Below, piece after piece: positions 34,472-46,101 of a stretch of 64,000 nt of DNA (the first letter of the stretch is position 1; each line of letters opens with the position of its first letter). Source of the DNA: Biscogniauxia marginata. Its lineage: Eukaryota; Ascomycota; Sordariomycetes; Xylariales; Xylariaceae. The notes beneath the pieces were generated by a model, which was given only the letters and a program-made list of their open reading frames with translations, had not been told where the DNA came from and searched no databases. The DNA lies in contig MU404062.1 of assembly GCA_022695795.1 (NCBI GenBank), positions 496,001-560,000 of the forward strand, in the 5' to 3' direction. Made by a program: the position numbers and the translations under genes.

Positions 34472-34506
34472 TATATATATATATATATATTTTCCGAGGG
34501 GGGGGG
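34472..34506. repeat. (TA)n microsatellite followed by a G-run
   Basis: About nine TA units, then TTTCCGA and nine consecutive G, in non-coding DNA. Confidence 0.85.
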
Positions 34507-34964
34507 TGGTTGTTTCATGCTTCTAGCAACTTTTACTTTAACCAAAGCGGCTGGGTTGCTCGAACAAACTATCCTAGCCCGGTATCGATATCGTCCTTAA
34601 TAAAGCAATTATTCCTATCGCGTGAGTTATTTGTATTCTCGGGGTAGCAGGATTTGGGTGGTTATGGCGGAAGTTCAGCATTAATTACCTGGTATGTTTG
34701 GCTTATCAGGCACTTGTTTCTAATGTACTAGTTTTAGCAACAACGTAGTCTTACACAAGCTACTGTCTGTCGTCCTTCGCAGCAGCACCGAACCAACTTG
34801 TGCACACCGTTTAATGAGAAGTGGAACACGACCATTCTGCTGAGACACGCTAGAGAACAGACAACCAACAAATTCTCGCTTTGCTTCTGGGTTTAGCACC
34901 AGTCAGCCTCATCTCAGGCCCGCACCCACTTCATAACTTCATTAAAGATCTCTAGAACCTAGTA

Positions 34965-35107
34965 CGTACATATATAAAAGTCACTAATAACGAAATATAT
35001 AGATAAAAACATATAATCGTTAATTATAAATTAAATAAAGCTAAGTTATAATTTATATTATATATAAATAAAAATTTAAGTTAAATATTTAAATAATAAT
35101 ATAAAAA
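34965..35107. repeat. very AT-rich block, possible RIP relic
   Basis: Almost entirely A and T with very many TpA steps, unlike the flanking sequence. It ends exactly where an LTR-like sequence begins. Repeat-induced point mutation of an old transposon is a likely cause. Confidence 0.4.
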
Positions 35108-35108
35108 G

Positions 35109-35327
35109 TGTCACGGTCTTACCAGTTTATTTAAAAACGGGGGTTTAATATTATTCACCTAGTGTTTAACTATCGCGAGATGGGAGGAAAGAAGGAAAGA
35201 CTGACAAGCAACACGGGACAAGTGGGTCCAGCGACTGAATGCTTATTTCATCACTTTAAGTGTAATACAGATCATACCCCCTTTGATTAAATTTATACTA
35301 TTCTACCTCTTCCGTGATAAGGTGACA
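35109..35327. mobile_element. possible solo LTR, 219 bp
   Basis: Begins TGTCACGG and ends GTGACA, so it has the TG...CA ends and short terminal inverted repeat typical of Ty3/Gypsy-like LTRs. No perfect five-base target duplication is seen. A second TGTCACGG occurs at 35932 inside the intron of the next gene. Confidence 0.3.
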
Positions 35328-35667
35328 CAGAAAGACCTCTCTTCATATTATGATTGCATCCCTTTGCTGGTTGGAACTAGGATCCGGGTCGCAATGGATT
35401 ACCCCCTAAGCCGCAGCCCCCATCCGTCGAAAATGCAATCAATCGCGGCGGCCTGAATTAGTATTGGTACCTACATGCCTAATTAACTACACACCTCCGT
35501 CTGCCTATTGTTAAGAGAGGTAAGTATAAGTTGGAAACGGATAGCGTTGTTCTTTCTCTCCCGCAGACTTTACCTTCAGTTTATGGCTCCGGGCAGCGGA
35601 AAACCCACCTAGATTCCCTTCTACAGCTTCCATACCAAATACTTCGGATCTATTCACTAATTCTACA

Positions 35668-36270
35668 ATGTCTAAATACACCTCTACCCGCGAAGGCTTC
35701 CAACGCGCTATGGAGGAGAGCCTGAACGGCCGACCCGAGGACTCCCACCAATACGCTGAGAGGCTCTCGACTCCTACATTCTACCATATCATGAATGGTG
35801 AGCGCCTATCTTATGATAGCTACGTCAAGGGCATCGCCGAGTGGCGTGGCAAGATTAGCGAGTATAAGCCGGCTGTGTGAGTGCAACGCCCCCTATTTCC
35901 CCTTCGTCTTTGGGGATCAGAGACTGGAAGCTGTCACGGACAGGTGGCCCGTGCGCTAGCATGTATATAGTACTTTCGTAGTAGGCGCTAGAGAGGAGCT
36001 TTCCCTCCCTAGCGCAACAACAAGTAATATACCTACCCTTAAAGAAGCTGACATGGAGTCTTTTTATACTACTTAAGGTGCGAATTTCTACGTGACGGTG
36101 ACCAGCTCGGTGCGCGTATGACGGGGACGATTAAGGTTGACGGCAAAGATACCTACTTCGAAAGCTTCATGTTCGCCAAGGTGGAACAGGAGAGTGGGAA
36201 AATGGAGTATTTGATCGAGCGATCGGTCTGGGGTCCTCTGGGTGGAGAGCCTGAGCACGAAGTTAACTGA
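35668..36270 (+). CDS. NTF2-like (SnoaL-type) small protein, 133 aa
   Basis: Two exons, 35668-35876 and 36078-36270, joined in frame (GT plus G gives Val) across a 201-nt GTGAGT...TTAAG intron. The N-terminal part (STREGFQRAMEESLNGRP, then FYHIMNGERLSYDSYVKGI) gives the helices. The C-terminal part (GARMTGTIKVDGKDTYFE, SFMFAKVEQESGKMEYLIER) gives the curved sheet of the cone-shaped NTF2-like fold. Such proteins bind or isomerise small polyketide or aromatic ligands; in fungi many are uncharacterised. It lacks a signal peptide. It lies between the beta-rich protein gene and the TPR-HET gene, facing the latter's direction. The intron is longer than usual here and holds a palindromic, transposon-like sequence. 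Confidence 0.75.
35932..36015. repeat. TE-like palindromic sequence within an intron
   Basis: TGTCACGGACAGGTGGCCC starts at 35932 and a hairpin with arms GCGCTAGAGAGG and CCTCCCTAGCGC (one mismatch) spans 35985-36015. Both lie in the intron of the NTF2-like gene and could derive from an inserted LTR or small element. Confidence 0.4.
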
Positions 36271-37096
36271 AAGGACATCTTTGAGCTTATATTTCAACAT
36301 ACTGCAATCTGATTATAGCCTTGATGGCAATTACAGCTCATCCCAGATATAGTCTTTTGCGGAGTTTTAGGCATAAGTAAAAGGTGAACAGACTACATGA
36401 CTAAAAGACTGGCAACGGGTCAAATTTAGGCCACTATTCAAGTACCTGATGATAGTCTCTCAAACAGACGGCCTTTTTATGTGTTATGTGTCCGTTGTTA
36501 TTATTATCACTACCGCCCTTGCATGTAAAGCTGTTGTAAAGGCATTAATATAGGGCGGCGTATATATAAACCTTTGTAATAAACGGGCTAGATAGCGCAC
36601 CGGGATTTACCTTCCTATTCGGGCAGGTGGGTCAGCGCACCGCCACGATAAGTCAGCAAGCGACGAAGGCGTGCCTCATGTTCGATATTGTTTCTACTCT
36701 CGGACTCCGTAAATCCATCATTGTGATTGGAGAGAGCGGCAAAGTAAATCCGGGGTCCCGGATTAGGGTGTCGTGCAACATAACCATGAAAGGGTCTTAT
36801 TCTGTCCCAAGCGTGATATCATAAGTGCCTAGGTATTGAGGCTGAACTGTGAGCAAGGCGTATTGCGCGTACCAAATCACCGCTACGCCGTGGCTGCCTC
36901 ACAGGTTGCCTCACGAACCCCCGCCTGTGCTATGTTTATACGTACGACTGCGACATTTTTCGCACTTAATGTTTCTACATAAATTCTAGTTTCATGAACC
37001 TAGCTATCTGTTTCCCTTCTGTACTTCCGCAAATCCTATCCTACAAATACAGATACCCTTGCTTGGTCTAAGCAAGGACAAACCGCCGAAGTCATC
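36271..37096. other. promoter region of the TPR-HET gene
   Basis: About 0.8 kb of intergenic DNA between two plus-strand genes. No frame here has support. Confidence 0.5.
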
Positions 37097-40000
37097 ATGG
37101 ATCCTCCAAATACCCCACATGAAATGCCAGAACGAAGATTCGAAGTCAACGGTTTTGACATGGAGCTTCTCGAAGTCTACAGATCTCCTGAATTTCGGCA
37201 GCGCTTGGATCAACTGATCCCACGAGAATCTGCAGACGAGTCAAAAGCACAAACTCGAGCGAAGATTTTATGGCATTCAGCCATGAATTTTATGATGCAC
37301 TACGAAGTTACCAAGGAAATTGACTCCTTGAATAGAGCGATTGGCCTTATAAAGGACTCTTTGGAAGCACTACCTAAACCACATGCAGATCTCGGCAACT
37401 ACGCCACAATCTATACGGAACTAAGCCGGATGAAAGTAGCAGAATCTGCTGATCCTGGCGATGTGGATAACTACATTTCAGCCCTACATTACCAATTCAG
37501 ATTTACCGATGGCTCATCCAGGGATGAGGTACTATGTCAGCTCGGTTGCACATACTATGTGAAGTTCTGCAAAACAAAGGATACCAAAGCTCTGCAACTT
37601 GCAATCAAGCTTTTAAAGCTCGGCCATGATGTGCCCGGGGAAACTCGCTTCTCAGAAACAATTCACCTAGGTGCAGCTCACTATTCTCGCTTCCTTGAAA
37701 AGAGACAGCCCGAAGACTTAGACAAAGCTATTCATCTACTAAGAGATGGGCTCCTGTTTATCCCAAAGAATAAGCCAATATTCGATCCCTTGAAAGATTT
37801 TGGACTCGACATGATTCGGGCTGCTTGCTGGATTCTCAATGCTGAGCTGCCCGTAGGTCCCAGCCTGGATCGAATGATCGGTAGTCTCGAGACCATCCTT
37901 GGTAGGTTGCAGATACAAGCCCCAATATTTGATCAACTCATCACGCAGCTTCTTCGCGGACTCATTCGACGATTTTTCCAACCGTTTGGACTGGGTGATA
38001 TAAAGAACATAAGTGCGGGGCACACTGTTGACCCTTATACGAGTAGTTCTATAGCTTCGAGTACCGCTGTCCATGACTGGCCGGATTTACAAGCACTGTC
38101 ACACCAAACATTGTCCAACGATCAGACGTGCATCAGGCTACTGGAATTGCTTCCTGGGAAACGAGACGAGCCTGTAAGATGTATGCTGGCGGAGACGGAG
38201 CTTAACGAAATTCGTTCATACGAGGTAAGTACTCACCCTATTCGATGATAGACCGTTCGATGAGTGAGTATTAGGCACTTTCGTATGTTTGGGGAGACCC
38301 GAACGACACCATTACAGTTTTCATCAACAATGCAGCATTTAAAATCACGAGAAACCTTCACTCGGCTCTGCTTCGTCTTCGAGATTCTACAAGCAACAGA
38401 ACTCTTTGGGTTGATGCAATTTGTATCAACCAGACAGATTTGACTGAAAAGCAACATCAGATCGCAATCATGGGAGACATTTATAGGCAAGCGACTTCAG
38501 TAATTTTATGGTTAGGCGAACCTCAAGAATCGGGCCTGCATTCCAATTCCGAAGTGCAACAATTTGTATCACGCCCGGAGCTTGAGCCCTCACGTCAGAC
38601 TTCAATTCAATCAATGTTAGACCATGATCACGAGCAGCCAAATCTTGATTGCATGTCCAAACACGATCTCGAAAAGCTTTATGCTGCACCGCCCACTCGG
38701 TTCGAGTGGTTGAAGCCTGTACTATTTGGGAGCAAACCGGCCATCTCACACACTGATAGCCTCGACCTTGGAATCCCAGCGGCACGTAGTCTTATAGAAG
38801 CGCTCGTCATGGAAGCAAACACTTCTTTGCAGATACAGACTTGGTTGCAAGACCAACGTGCACGAAATCTTCCCGGGTTGCAACCCAACCGGTGTGACTG
38901 GACTTCTATGGACACTATGCCGGCGAGCTTCAACTCAACACAGACTCCGAACTCTTGGAAGGTCCTCGGCGCTTTCTCCCTTGTTTTTTGTTTCGGATCA
39001 GACGTTCATTTCAACGAACTGCCATTCTTCAAAAAGGATGACGAGTTCGCATATCCTGCCACCCAGACCTGGATACAATCGGCTACGAAGCTTGTGGAAA
39101 TACTTGAAGCTGATTATTGGAATCGGGCCTGGATTCTCCAAGAGGTAGTACTCGCAAAAGATCCGGTACTATACTATGGTCCGCACATCATGTCTTTTGA
39201 AAGCTTTGTGCGCGCTCAGCAGTTCTTTGATATTCATTATAACATTTGCTGCGCCAAATGGGGCAATGATGCCCAACAGAAGCAATTTACATGGTGGACT
39301 AAGATTTATCATGGACTTCAGAAATTCAGAAACCTGGCCCAGCTAAGAAAAAGCCTCGAGCCGGCGAACTTGAACCAAGAGACTGCTAGCTTGAGATCGC
39401 TGTCCAACATTTTGATTACTGGCATTGGAAGACGAAAAGCTACGGATCCACGGGACTTAGTCTACGGTATCCTCGGCCTAGCGGACGACCAAAAGAGCAT
39501 AGATATTGACTATACATATAGCGTTGCCAGAGTGTTTGCGTGTGCTGCGTTTCATATCATAACGGAGGAGAGGAGTTTATGGCTCCTCTCATACAACGAC
39601 CTGGGTCGCAATGAGGGATTTGATTTACCATCTTGGGTTCCAGACTGGTCAGCAAAAGGACTGCTTTGTCCTCAACCATACGAGTATCACTTGTATGCTG
39701 CATCAAAGGGTCGCGTCTTCTACGCGGAGTCCAATAACGATTGTTCCCTTAAAGTTACGACTGTCATGGTAGATCAAGTTACAGAAACTTCCCGCATGAG
39801 AACAGTATCATGGCAACATCCACGCAAATTGGTGGCAGACCTAAAAGACTGGCGTCGGTTCGTTGGACTTCCAGAACAGTCATCCAGCCACAAAACAGTC
39901 TCGCACGAGGAGGAAAGCTTCTGGAGAGCAGTGTTCGCGGATATTACACGGGAGGAAGCTGTCAAAGAACACCTGCACATTAACCAAAGGATTAAAGTCA

Positions 40001-40431
40001 GAAGTCCGGCCCGGCGTATGCAAACAGCTGACCTACACGTGATTCAGCACTGGTGGAAATGGCTGCAAGCGAAAGCAGAGGTATTCCACGGTACAGAATG
40101 GGCAACGCTACGAAATGAACAAGAATTTGGGACTATCACAGACAGCTTCTGGTCGTCGACCGAAACGAGGAAGCTCATGCGCACTTCATCTGGGCGCATT
40201 GGTTCCGGTCCCTCCGAGTTCGGTTCGATCGGTAATTTTGGAAATGTTTCTGCTGGGGACGAGATTCATGTTGTGTTCGGCTGTAATCTTCCCGTCATTT
40301 TACGCCCTGTTCAATCTCGCGAAGGCTGTCGCGCGTACAAGTTCATTGGAACTTGCTATCTGCACGGAATAATGGATGGAGAGGCAGTGTTTGATACGAA
40401 CTTGAAAGGAAGTGACATATTGCTGCACTAG
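37097..40431 (+). CDS. TPR-HET protein (heterokaryon-incompatibility domain), 1094 aa
   Basis: Two exons, 37097-38224 and 38275-40431, joined by a 50-nt GTAAGT...TATTAG intron exactly at the start of the HET domain. Residues about 40-250 hold TPR-like helical repeats (for example HYSRFLEKRQPEDLDKAIHL) resembling the units of the TPR-CHAT protein. The HET domain starts at about 375 with YEALSYVWGDPND, then LWVDAICINQTD and DIYRQATSVILWLGEP. The next motif, YWNRAWILQEVVLAKDPVLY, comes only about 200 residues later (657), so the domain carries a large insert. TDPRDLVYGILGLADD follows, then a C-terminal region with PSWVPDWSA. HET domains trigger cell death on activation in vegetative incompatibility and are TIR-related. 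No NACHT or NB-ARC is present. The protein is probably cytosolic. Confidence 0.9.
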
Positions 40432-40903
40432 ACGAGACGCACGGATTCTGCAAGGCACTGAGTGCAAGCAAGTCATTTCTACCCACTATCATACCGTTGG
40501 AGAGAAGAAGCGAACCTGAGGGCTATCGATATTGTCAGCAGATATATAGATAAAACCCACAGCCAGATGTGAGGATCCCCATTTGGTCGACGCATATTGA
40601 CTGACAGCTCTTGTACATATGCCCGACCAAGTCTGGGGGCAGGACTAACGGCTGCATCTTGGCGGCTAAAGGGGAAATGTGTTGCAGCCAAACATGTAAG
40701 GGAGTTGCAGAGAATGGAGCTGTTTCGGGGGCTCGATGCCTAGAAAGCTATCTATCAATGATGCTTCCGAAAGCATCGCTAGTCGAACGGGTATCGCACG
40801 AAGGGACCACTTTCACATTATATTATGTCTTCAATAATCTCAATATCTACAAGCAAAAAATAGGTATCCTAAAAGCCAACTCATTACCCCCATCCCCTAT
40901 GTT
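40432..40903. other. convergent 3' region, no gene seen
   Basis: The 3' ends of the TPR-HET gene (plus) and the aspartic protease (minus) meet here. Nothing else is supported. Confidence 0.55.
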
Positions 40904-42160
40904 TTATGGTTTGAACTCTGACTTTAACTGTCCAAATCCTATCCGTGGCTGATAATCGCTAACAGTCTCGCCACCAAAATCGAACACGGTATAGAGCTGG
41001 TGAAGCATTGGTTTCCCGATTAAGTAGAATCCATCAACGCCGCTGTTGTCGAATGGAGGGAAGCATGCATCATCCCGGTAAGCGAATCCGGGCTTGGCTA
41101 ACTGGTCTCCAGTGAGGGTCACAGTCTGCGAGTCTACGTCGCTTTCCCCATATGTGAAAGACACGGACCAGGAGGAGTTGAACTCGCTGCACAGCGGTAT
41201 GTGGTCCCCCCAGTAGATGGCAGAGTAGTTCATCCCGATGGACTGGTAGATCGCGTCGATGGACCCCGGCGGCACGCTGATGTAACCGCTGCCAGTGTCA
41301 AAGATCGCCCATGAGTTTTCGGCCTTCGTCACGCTGTCTTCGCCCTGAACGGTTCCGGTGACGGCTCTTATAGTCGAGCGCCACAGTTGATACTCGCCAG
41401 AGTTTTGCAGAGGAACCCACGTCATATCCCCATCGACGTACTTGGCCTCTTTCGAACCACCGATCGTCAGGACACCCTCTCCCGCGGCGCCACCGGTGTC
41501 TTTGAATTCCTTGCCGTAATATAAGCTGAAACGGGGAGAGTCTAGCAGTTTCTGCTGTATCATTGATTCGACCACAGTCTGATCGCCAACTACTGTTATG
41601 GTAGAGAATGCCAAACCGAGAAACCCGTCAGCTGGTGTCCAGGTCCACGTGGTTTCGTTAGCAGCCATGAAGGACTGCGTCCATTGCGTTTCTCCAAGTG
41701 TGAAGACATCTTCCACACCAATACCCCCAGTTACTCCTCCGAGATATTCAATCTCGGCATATGTTCCCAAGTTGGTGGAGGTTGTCGAGGCGGTAATATC
41801 GTAGCCTGCACGAGACCATCTATAACCACTCGTCAATCTTTATAGCATAGGTATAAGCTTATGTAAGTCTGCTCACCCGCTGCGATTACTGCAGCTGTCT
41901 GCGCACTCCTTATCAACTATCCAAGTCGTAGCACTACCCGTGTCAAACAGTAGAGAGTGTTTTACTGCCGGTGTCCCCACCGAGACCTCCGCGAGCGCCT
42001 AGTGTATAGTTCAACGTTAGTGTATTCACTAACGTTCCGTGGACAGAACAGATATGCTTACGTAGGAGTTTCTGACCGTTATAGGGAGGTCAAATACTGC
42101 ACCAGAAGCCAATGGTACAAGCGCCAACGCGCCGAGCGGTATGCGAATATTAGACAACAT
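40904..42160 (-). CDS. pepsin-like aspartic protease, secreted, 378 aa
   Basis: Three exons, 42160-42062, 41998-41877 and 41819-40904, join in frame. The N-terminus MLSNIRIPLGALALVPLASG is a signal peptide and the catalytic domain starts almost directly after it, so the usual long propeptide is missing or very short. First active-site motif: SLLFDTGSATTW (Asp52). Second: AIFDTGSGYISV (Asp248). GFLGLAF, the flap-region TYAEIEYLGG and the closing GFYLIGKPMLHQLYTVFDFG agree with family A1. Cysteines near 68-72 and 340 could form disulfides. There is no GPI signal. It degrades extracellular protein, probably at acid pH. An ATG further downstream gives a truncated product and was not chosen because it lacks the first active site. 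Confidence 0.9.
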
Positions 42161-44349
42161 TTTGATTAAAGTATATGAACCTGGAACCCGATGATAAGAT
42201 ATGGTAGAGCCGCTGATATTTAATACCATCAAATGACTCCTGTAAATGCCAAGTTGCATTGCATCGGCTACCCTATTCATCGTCGGTCGGGTCGCTGGCC
42301 ATTGCCGGCATGGCATGACTTCAATTACCAAGACTAGGAGAATTGGGCCATCGTAGCGTTGCGAAGCCGCTAGCGGGAGTCTAGGCTTCAAGCTTGGAAA
42401 CCGATACGAGGCGCGCCGCGGATTGTGGATATCTATACGGGGGTAAAGATATCCACAAATGATGCTCATATCCGAACCCGACAATGCCACGAGAAAAGTC
42501 TAATTACGCACACGCTATTTATAGTAAAAGTCGTTTAGGCGACGACAGGGGAAGATCTAGCCCTCAAAAAAAAAAAAACTTATTATCACGACGTCTCGTG
42601 ATCACGAATAGAAGAGTTTTCTTGAGCCTCCCTATTTGGATGGGTGCCCAGACAATGATGGCCTATAAAACGCTATATAGATCCATAGTGCATGTATTAT
42701 TATCCCGTTCTTTACTCAAGCAATTTTGCTCTATATTTAAAAGCCAATGGGACTCAGTGATATACCAGGATTCGATGTACATGTTCAATAAGTAACAGGA
42801 CCAAGCATCAATCTATCGCGAGGCTAAGTTAATATTTAATACTAGCAGCCTTTTAAGTTAACTTCTAAGTTTACATGTAATAGTAAGCTACAAGACCAAC
42901 TTGGAGTTTTTAACAGACATCGTGTAATTCTTATTATAATAGAAGGACATTAAAAATACCCTTTAAACTCACCACACTACTGTGTGGCTTTGATTTTGGT
43001 TAAGAATAGCTGGGTATAGACTTTTATATGTATATGTAGTTCATTACATGTAAAGTATTACGTAACACGATCCACTTTGTTCACCTAGTGTATAATCCCC
43101 AGGACATAGAGAGCATACCTGCTTAAAGCCCATCAAAGTCACTCTATAAGAAGGAGATTTTTTTTTGTTATGATCTTAGTAGGTGTTTCATTCTTGTGAG
43201 ACGGAGCTCTTTGGGTGTCAGGACCAAGGTAGGAGGAGTTAAGGTGTGAAACGACCGATAGGTACGATGTACGTATAATGCTGCCCATGGGGAATAAAGA
43301 GACGATTGGCATGTAAAAGGCACTGATTGGTATCTTCAGGTCTGGTTCCTCGCGCAACTATCACACTGCGCACAGGTCATGATCGCTATTTCGTGAGCAA
43401 GTATCCACACCCCCTACCATCTATTTGTTGGCCGGTTGGCCAGACCTCTAGATCTCTTGGCAAAGCCTTGAACTGCAACGCAAATTTAATGAGACCTACA
43501 GGTAGGCAGTTTTCATAGAAATAAATTGTTAGTACGACCACAGGCAGACCATGACAAAGAGTTACCTAAGCTTATGTACCTAGGTAGGTAAAAGAAAATG
43601 CACAATAATTATCACCGAATGATGTATATTATTGCCTCTACTAAGAGGTGGTGTATCGTAACACTACCTAGGTGATTCGGTACCGAACCTACCTTGGGCA
43701 TACTGCCAGTGGCTAACCATGGCAATCCAATCAGCTATCGTTTGAATCAATATTATTGTACTCCGTACGTCACGGTGTTTACTAGGATACAGAGTGGCAA
43801 AGTATTTCTTGCGCGAATAACTGGAACAAAGGTTACACGAGGAAACAGCCTCTTTACGCCCGGTTGTCTCCTTTGCTACCCACCCCGTCTAGTATCACCC
43901 GCTCCTTCATCGCTATAAGCCTTATTAAGGCTTGGTGCTTAGTGATGGGGTGAGAAGCCTCGTTTCTGACATTGCATACCTATGCAGCTCCAACTTGACA
44001 TATGCCCGATTCGGCCCGGCCTGGTCCAGCCTCGCTGGGAGAGGTGTCTCCAGCTGAATTGGGTGTTTCTGCCATGATGGAATGAACGGGCACCCAGCAA
44101 TTCAGTCACACTTTCGCTTAACTCTCTATCATCAGAAATATATGTGTCGCATGTAAATATATCAAGATTGATCTAACAGAGATGATCAAACCCGAAAATA
44201 ATAATAACGACAAACCCATCTTCTCGTGTACCTCTTCTAGAGGCACTGACAAGGTAAATTCCAGTGAGTCCTTGGTAGTTGCCTGACTACCGTGGCTTTT
44301 ACAGACCAAGCTGGGAACAAAGAGACTGTTTTGTATGCAAGATCGCTTG
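42161..44349. other. 2.2-kb gene-free, AT-rich stretch
   Basis: Contains the protease promoter, an A-run near 42568-42579, and TACCTAGGTAGGTA copies near 43577 and 43665. Frames here start with non-ATG codons or show random composition. Confidence 0.5.
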
Positions 44350-46101
44350 CTAGGTACCCTCATTAGTTCCAGCACCTAGCACAACCAAATCGCGAGTACC
44401 ATCTACTCCGATGTGCTCCGTAACAGTAATTACCAGCCCTGAATCATGAGACTCCCCTTCTGAAGACCCATCAATTGCGGGGTCCCAGCTGTCGTAGATT
44501 CTCATCTTTGTAATATTATCAGAAATTGTATCTGCACAAACTTGTTCAGTGACATTTCCGAGAGGCGACAAGTCCTCGAAGACTTTTCTTGCGTCAGGGC
44601 GATCGTTTGCATTTAGCTGAAGCATCTTCTCCACTGTCGTAATCAAGATGGCAAAGAGCTTATAGTCAGATGAAATCGCTTTGATATCCCGAATCATCTT
44701 GTCCACAGCTGCTCGTAATAGTGCCTTCCCCTCTCTCATTATGAAGAGCCTTGAGTCTTTAATCTCCGGCTCGGGCACTACCGTCCCTTCTCTTTTGTCT
44801 CGAAACTTGTCGAGCTTATTTGGACCCAAAAGAAGCCAAACCATGATTTCCAAGAAGACGGCGCCCATGGACCATATATCGGCTTTCCGGCCACATTTCT
44901 TGTTGGGATAGGCCTCAGGTGCTTGGAATGTCAAGTTTCCCATTTTGTGTTCCGTTTGGTGGCTTCTGTGACCCCCTCCGCTCTGACTTCGGCTAATGAG
45001 AGCTGTGATCTTACCACAGCCGAAGTCAGATAACCCCAAGTAGCATTCCTTCATATTGTCCGATTTGAAAACCAATACATTCTCTGGTTTGATATCCATA
45101 TGATAGCCGGACAACTCTTTGGTAGCGCTCTTGACGTCGTGGAAGGCTCTCAATGCTCCGGATAGGTCCCATATTTGTTTGAGTACCCACTGAACCATTT
45201 GCTGGGAAGATAGTTGGATTGTTTTCTTCTTCATATATTCCTCAAGGTTATAGTCGGCACATGGGAACAGCATATAGTAAGAGCTCTCGTACGTCCAGTG
45301 GGTCAGAGGTCTCACTATATTTTCGTGCTTGATGCCCGCAAGTTGAGCATGGAATTCCGACTCCCTGTCGTAAGATAATATGCCGTTCACCTTATTATAC
45401 GACTTCATGGCGTAATACTGGGACTAATATTCCATTAGTTATTATTAACCAGTATATAGTATGCTAGATTTACATACTGTCGGCTCCTGGAGTTGGTCAT
45501 GATCAGGGTGTATTTTGACCTTGTAAACGTTGCTGAAACACCCGCTGCCTATATGACCGCATAGCCAAATAGGAACGCTCCAATGGAGGGTCAAGTTCAG
45601 CTGCTCATCCTTCTTGAAAATGGGACTGCAGAAGGGTCCTTCGAAATTGACAAATGCTCCGAAAAGTGTCTCACTGTTTTCGTCGTTCGATAATGGCAAT
45701 GAACTGTCCTTGTACCCCTTTTCTCGGGCGAACGCCATGCACTCTTCAGTCTTCTCCTTGGAGCAATGGCAGCTGATAACAAACATAGTTCTTAAATGTC
45801 GAGAAACATATTTTGCAAGAGCTTCATCCTTTATAATGGTCTTGATTTCCGACTCAGTAGACAACCTCTCGATAACGCCCCGCGGCACGAATTTTTTCTT
45901 TGTCCCCCCTTGCGTTGGGAAATTATAACGACGGTAAAGCTTAGGCATCAATGCACGGTAATCTCGGGGTTTGTTGTCGTTTCGAACCCCCAAGTGGGTA
46001 TCTACTTTTGTCGAAGTGATTTCCCATTCCACAGGTTCGTCGAAGGATGGGACCTTGGAGTTCGATGATGACCCATTTGATGGGGCTAGATTTTCGCCCA
46101 T
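44350..46101 (-). CDS. non-RD Ser/Thr protein kinase with novel N-terminal region, 565 aa
   Basis: Two exons, 46101-45478 and 45423-44350, join in phase 0 across a 54-nt intron placed between the glycine loop and the catalytic lysine. Kinase landmarks: HIGSGCFSNVYKV (residues 183-195), AMKSY with Lys215, the catalytic loop HMDIKPENVLVF with Asp318 and Asn323, DFGCGK with Asp341, TFQAPEAYP and DIWSMGAVFLEIMVWLL. The HRD arginine is Met, making it a non-RD kinase that may not need activation-loop phosphorylation. The first 180 residues carry no known domain; a segment with MFVISCHCSKEKTEECMAF is a hallmark of this fungal kinase group. The C-terminal tail (about 515-565) is acidic. Role unknown. 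Most likely an accessory signalling kinase. Confidence 0.88.

Larger units (their letters stand above)
32999..35667. other. gene-poor, repeat-bearing stretch
   Basis: 2.7 kb without a supported gene. It contains an inverted-repeat element (34167-34300), a TA microsatellite with a G-run (34472-34506), an extremely AT-rich block (about 34965-35107) and an LTR-like sequence (35109-35327). Open frames at 33450-33848 and 33889-34083 show no domain and were not accepted. Confidence 0.55.
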
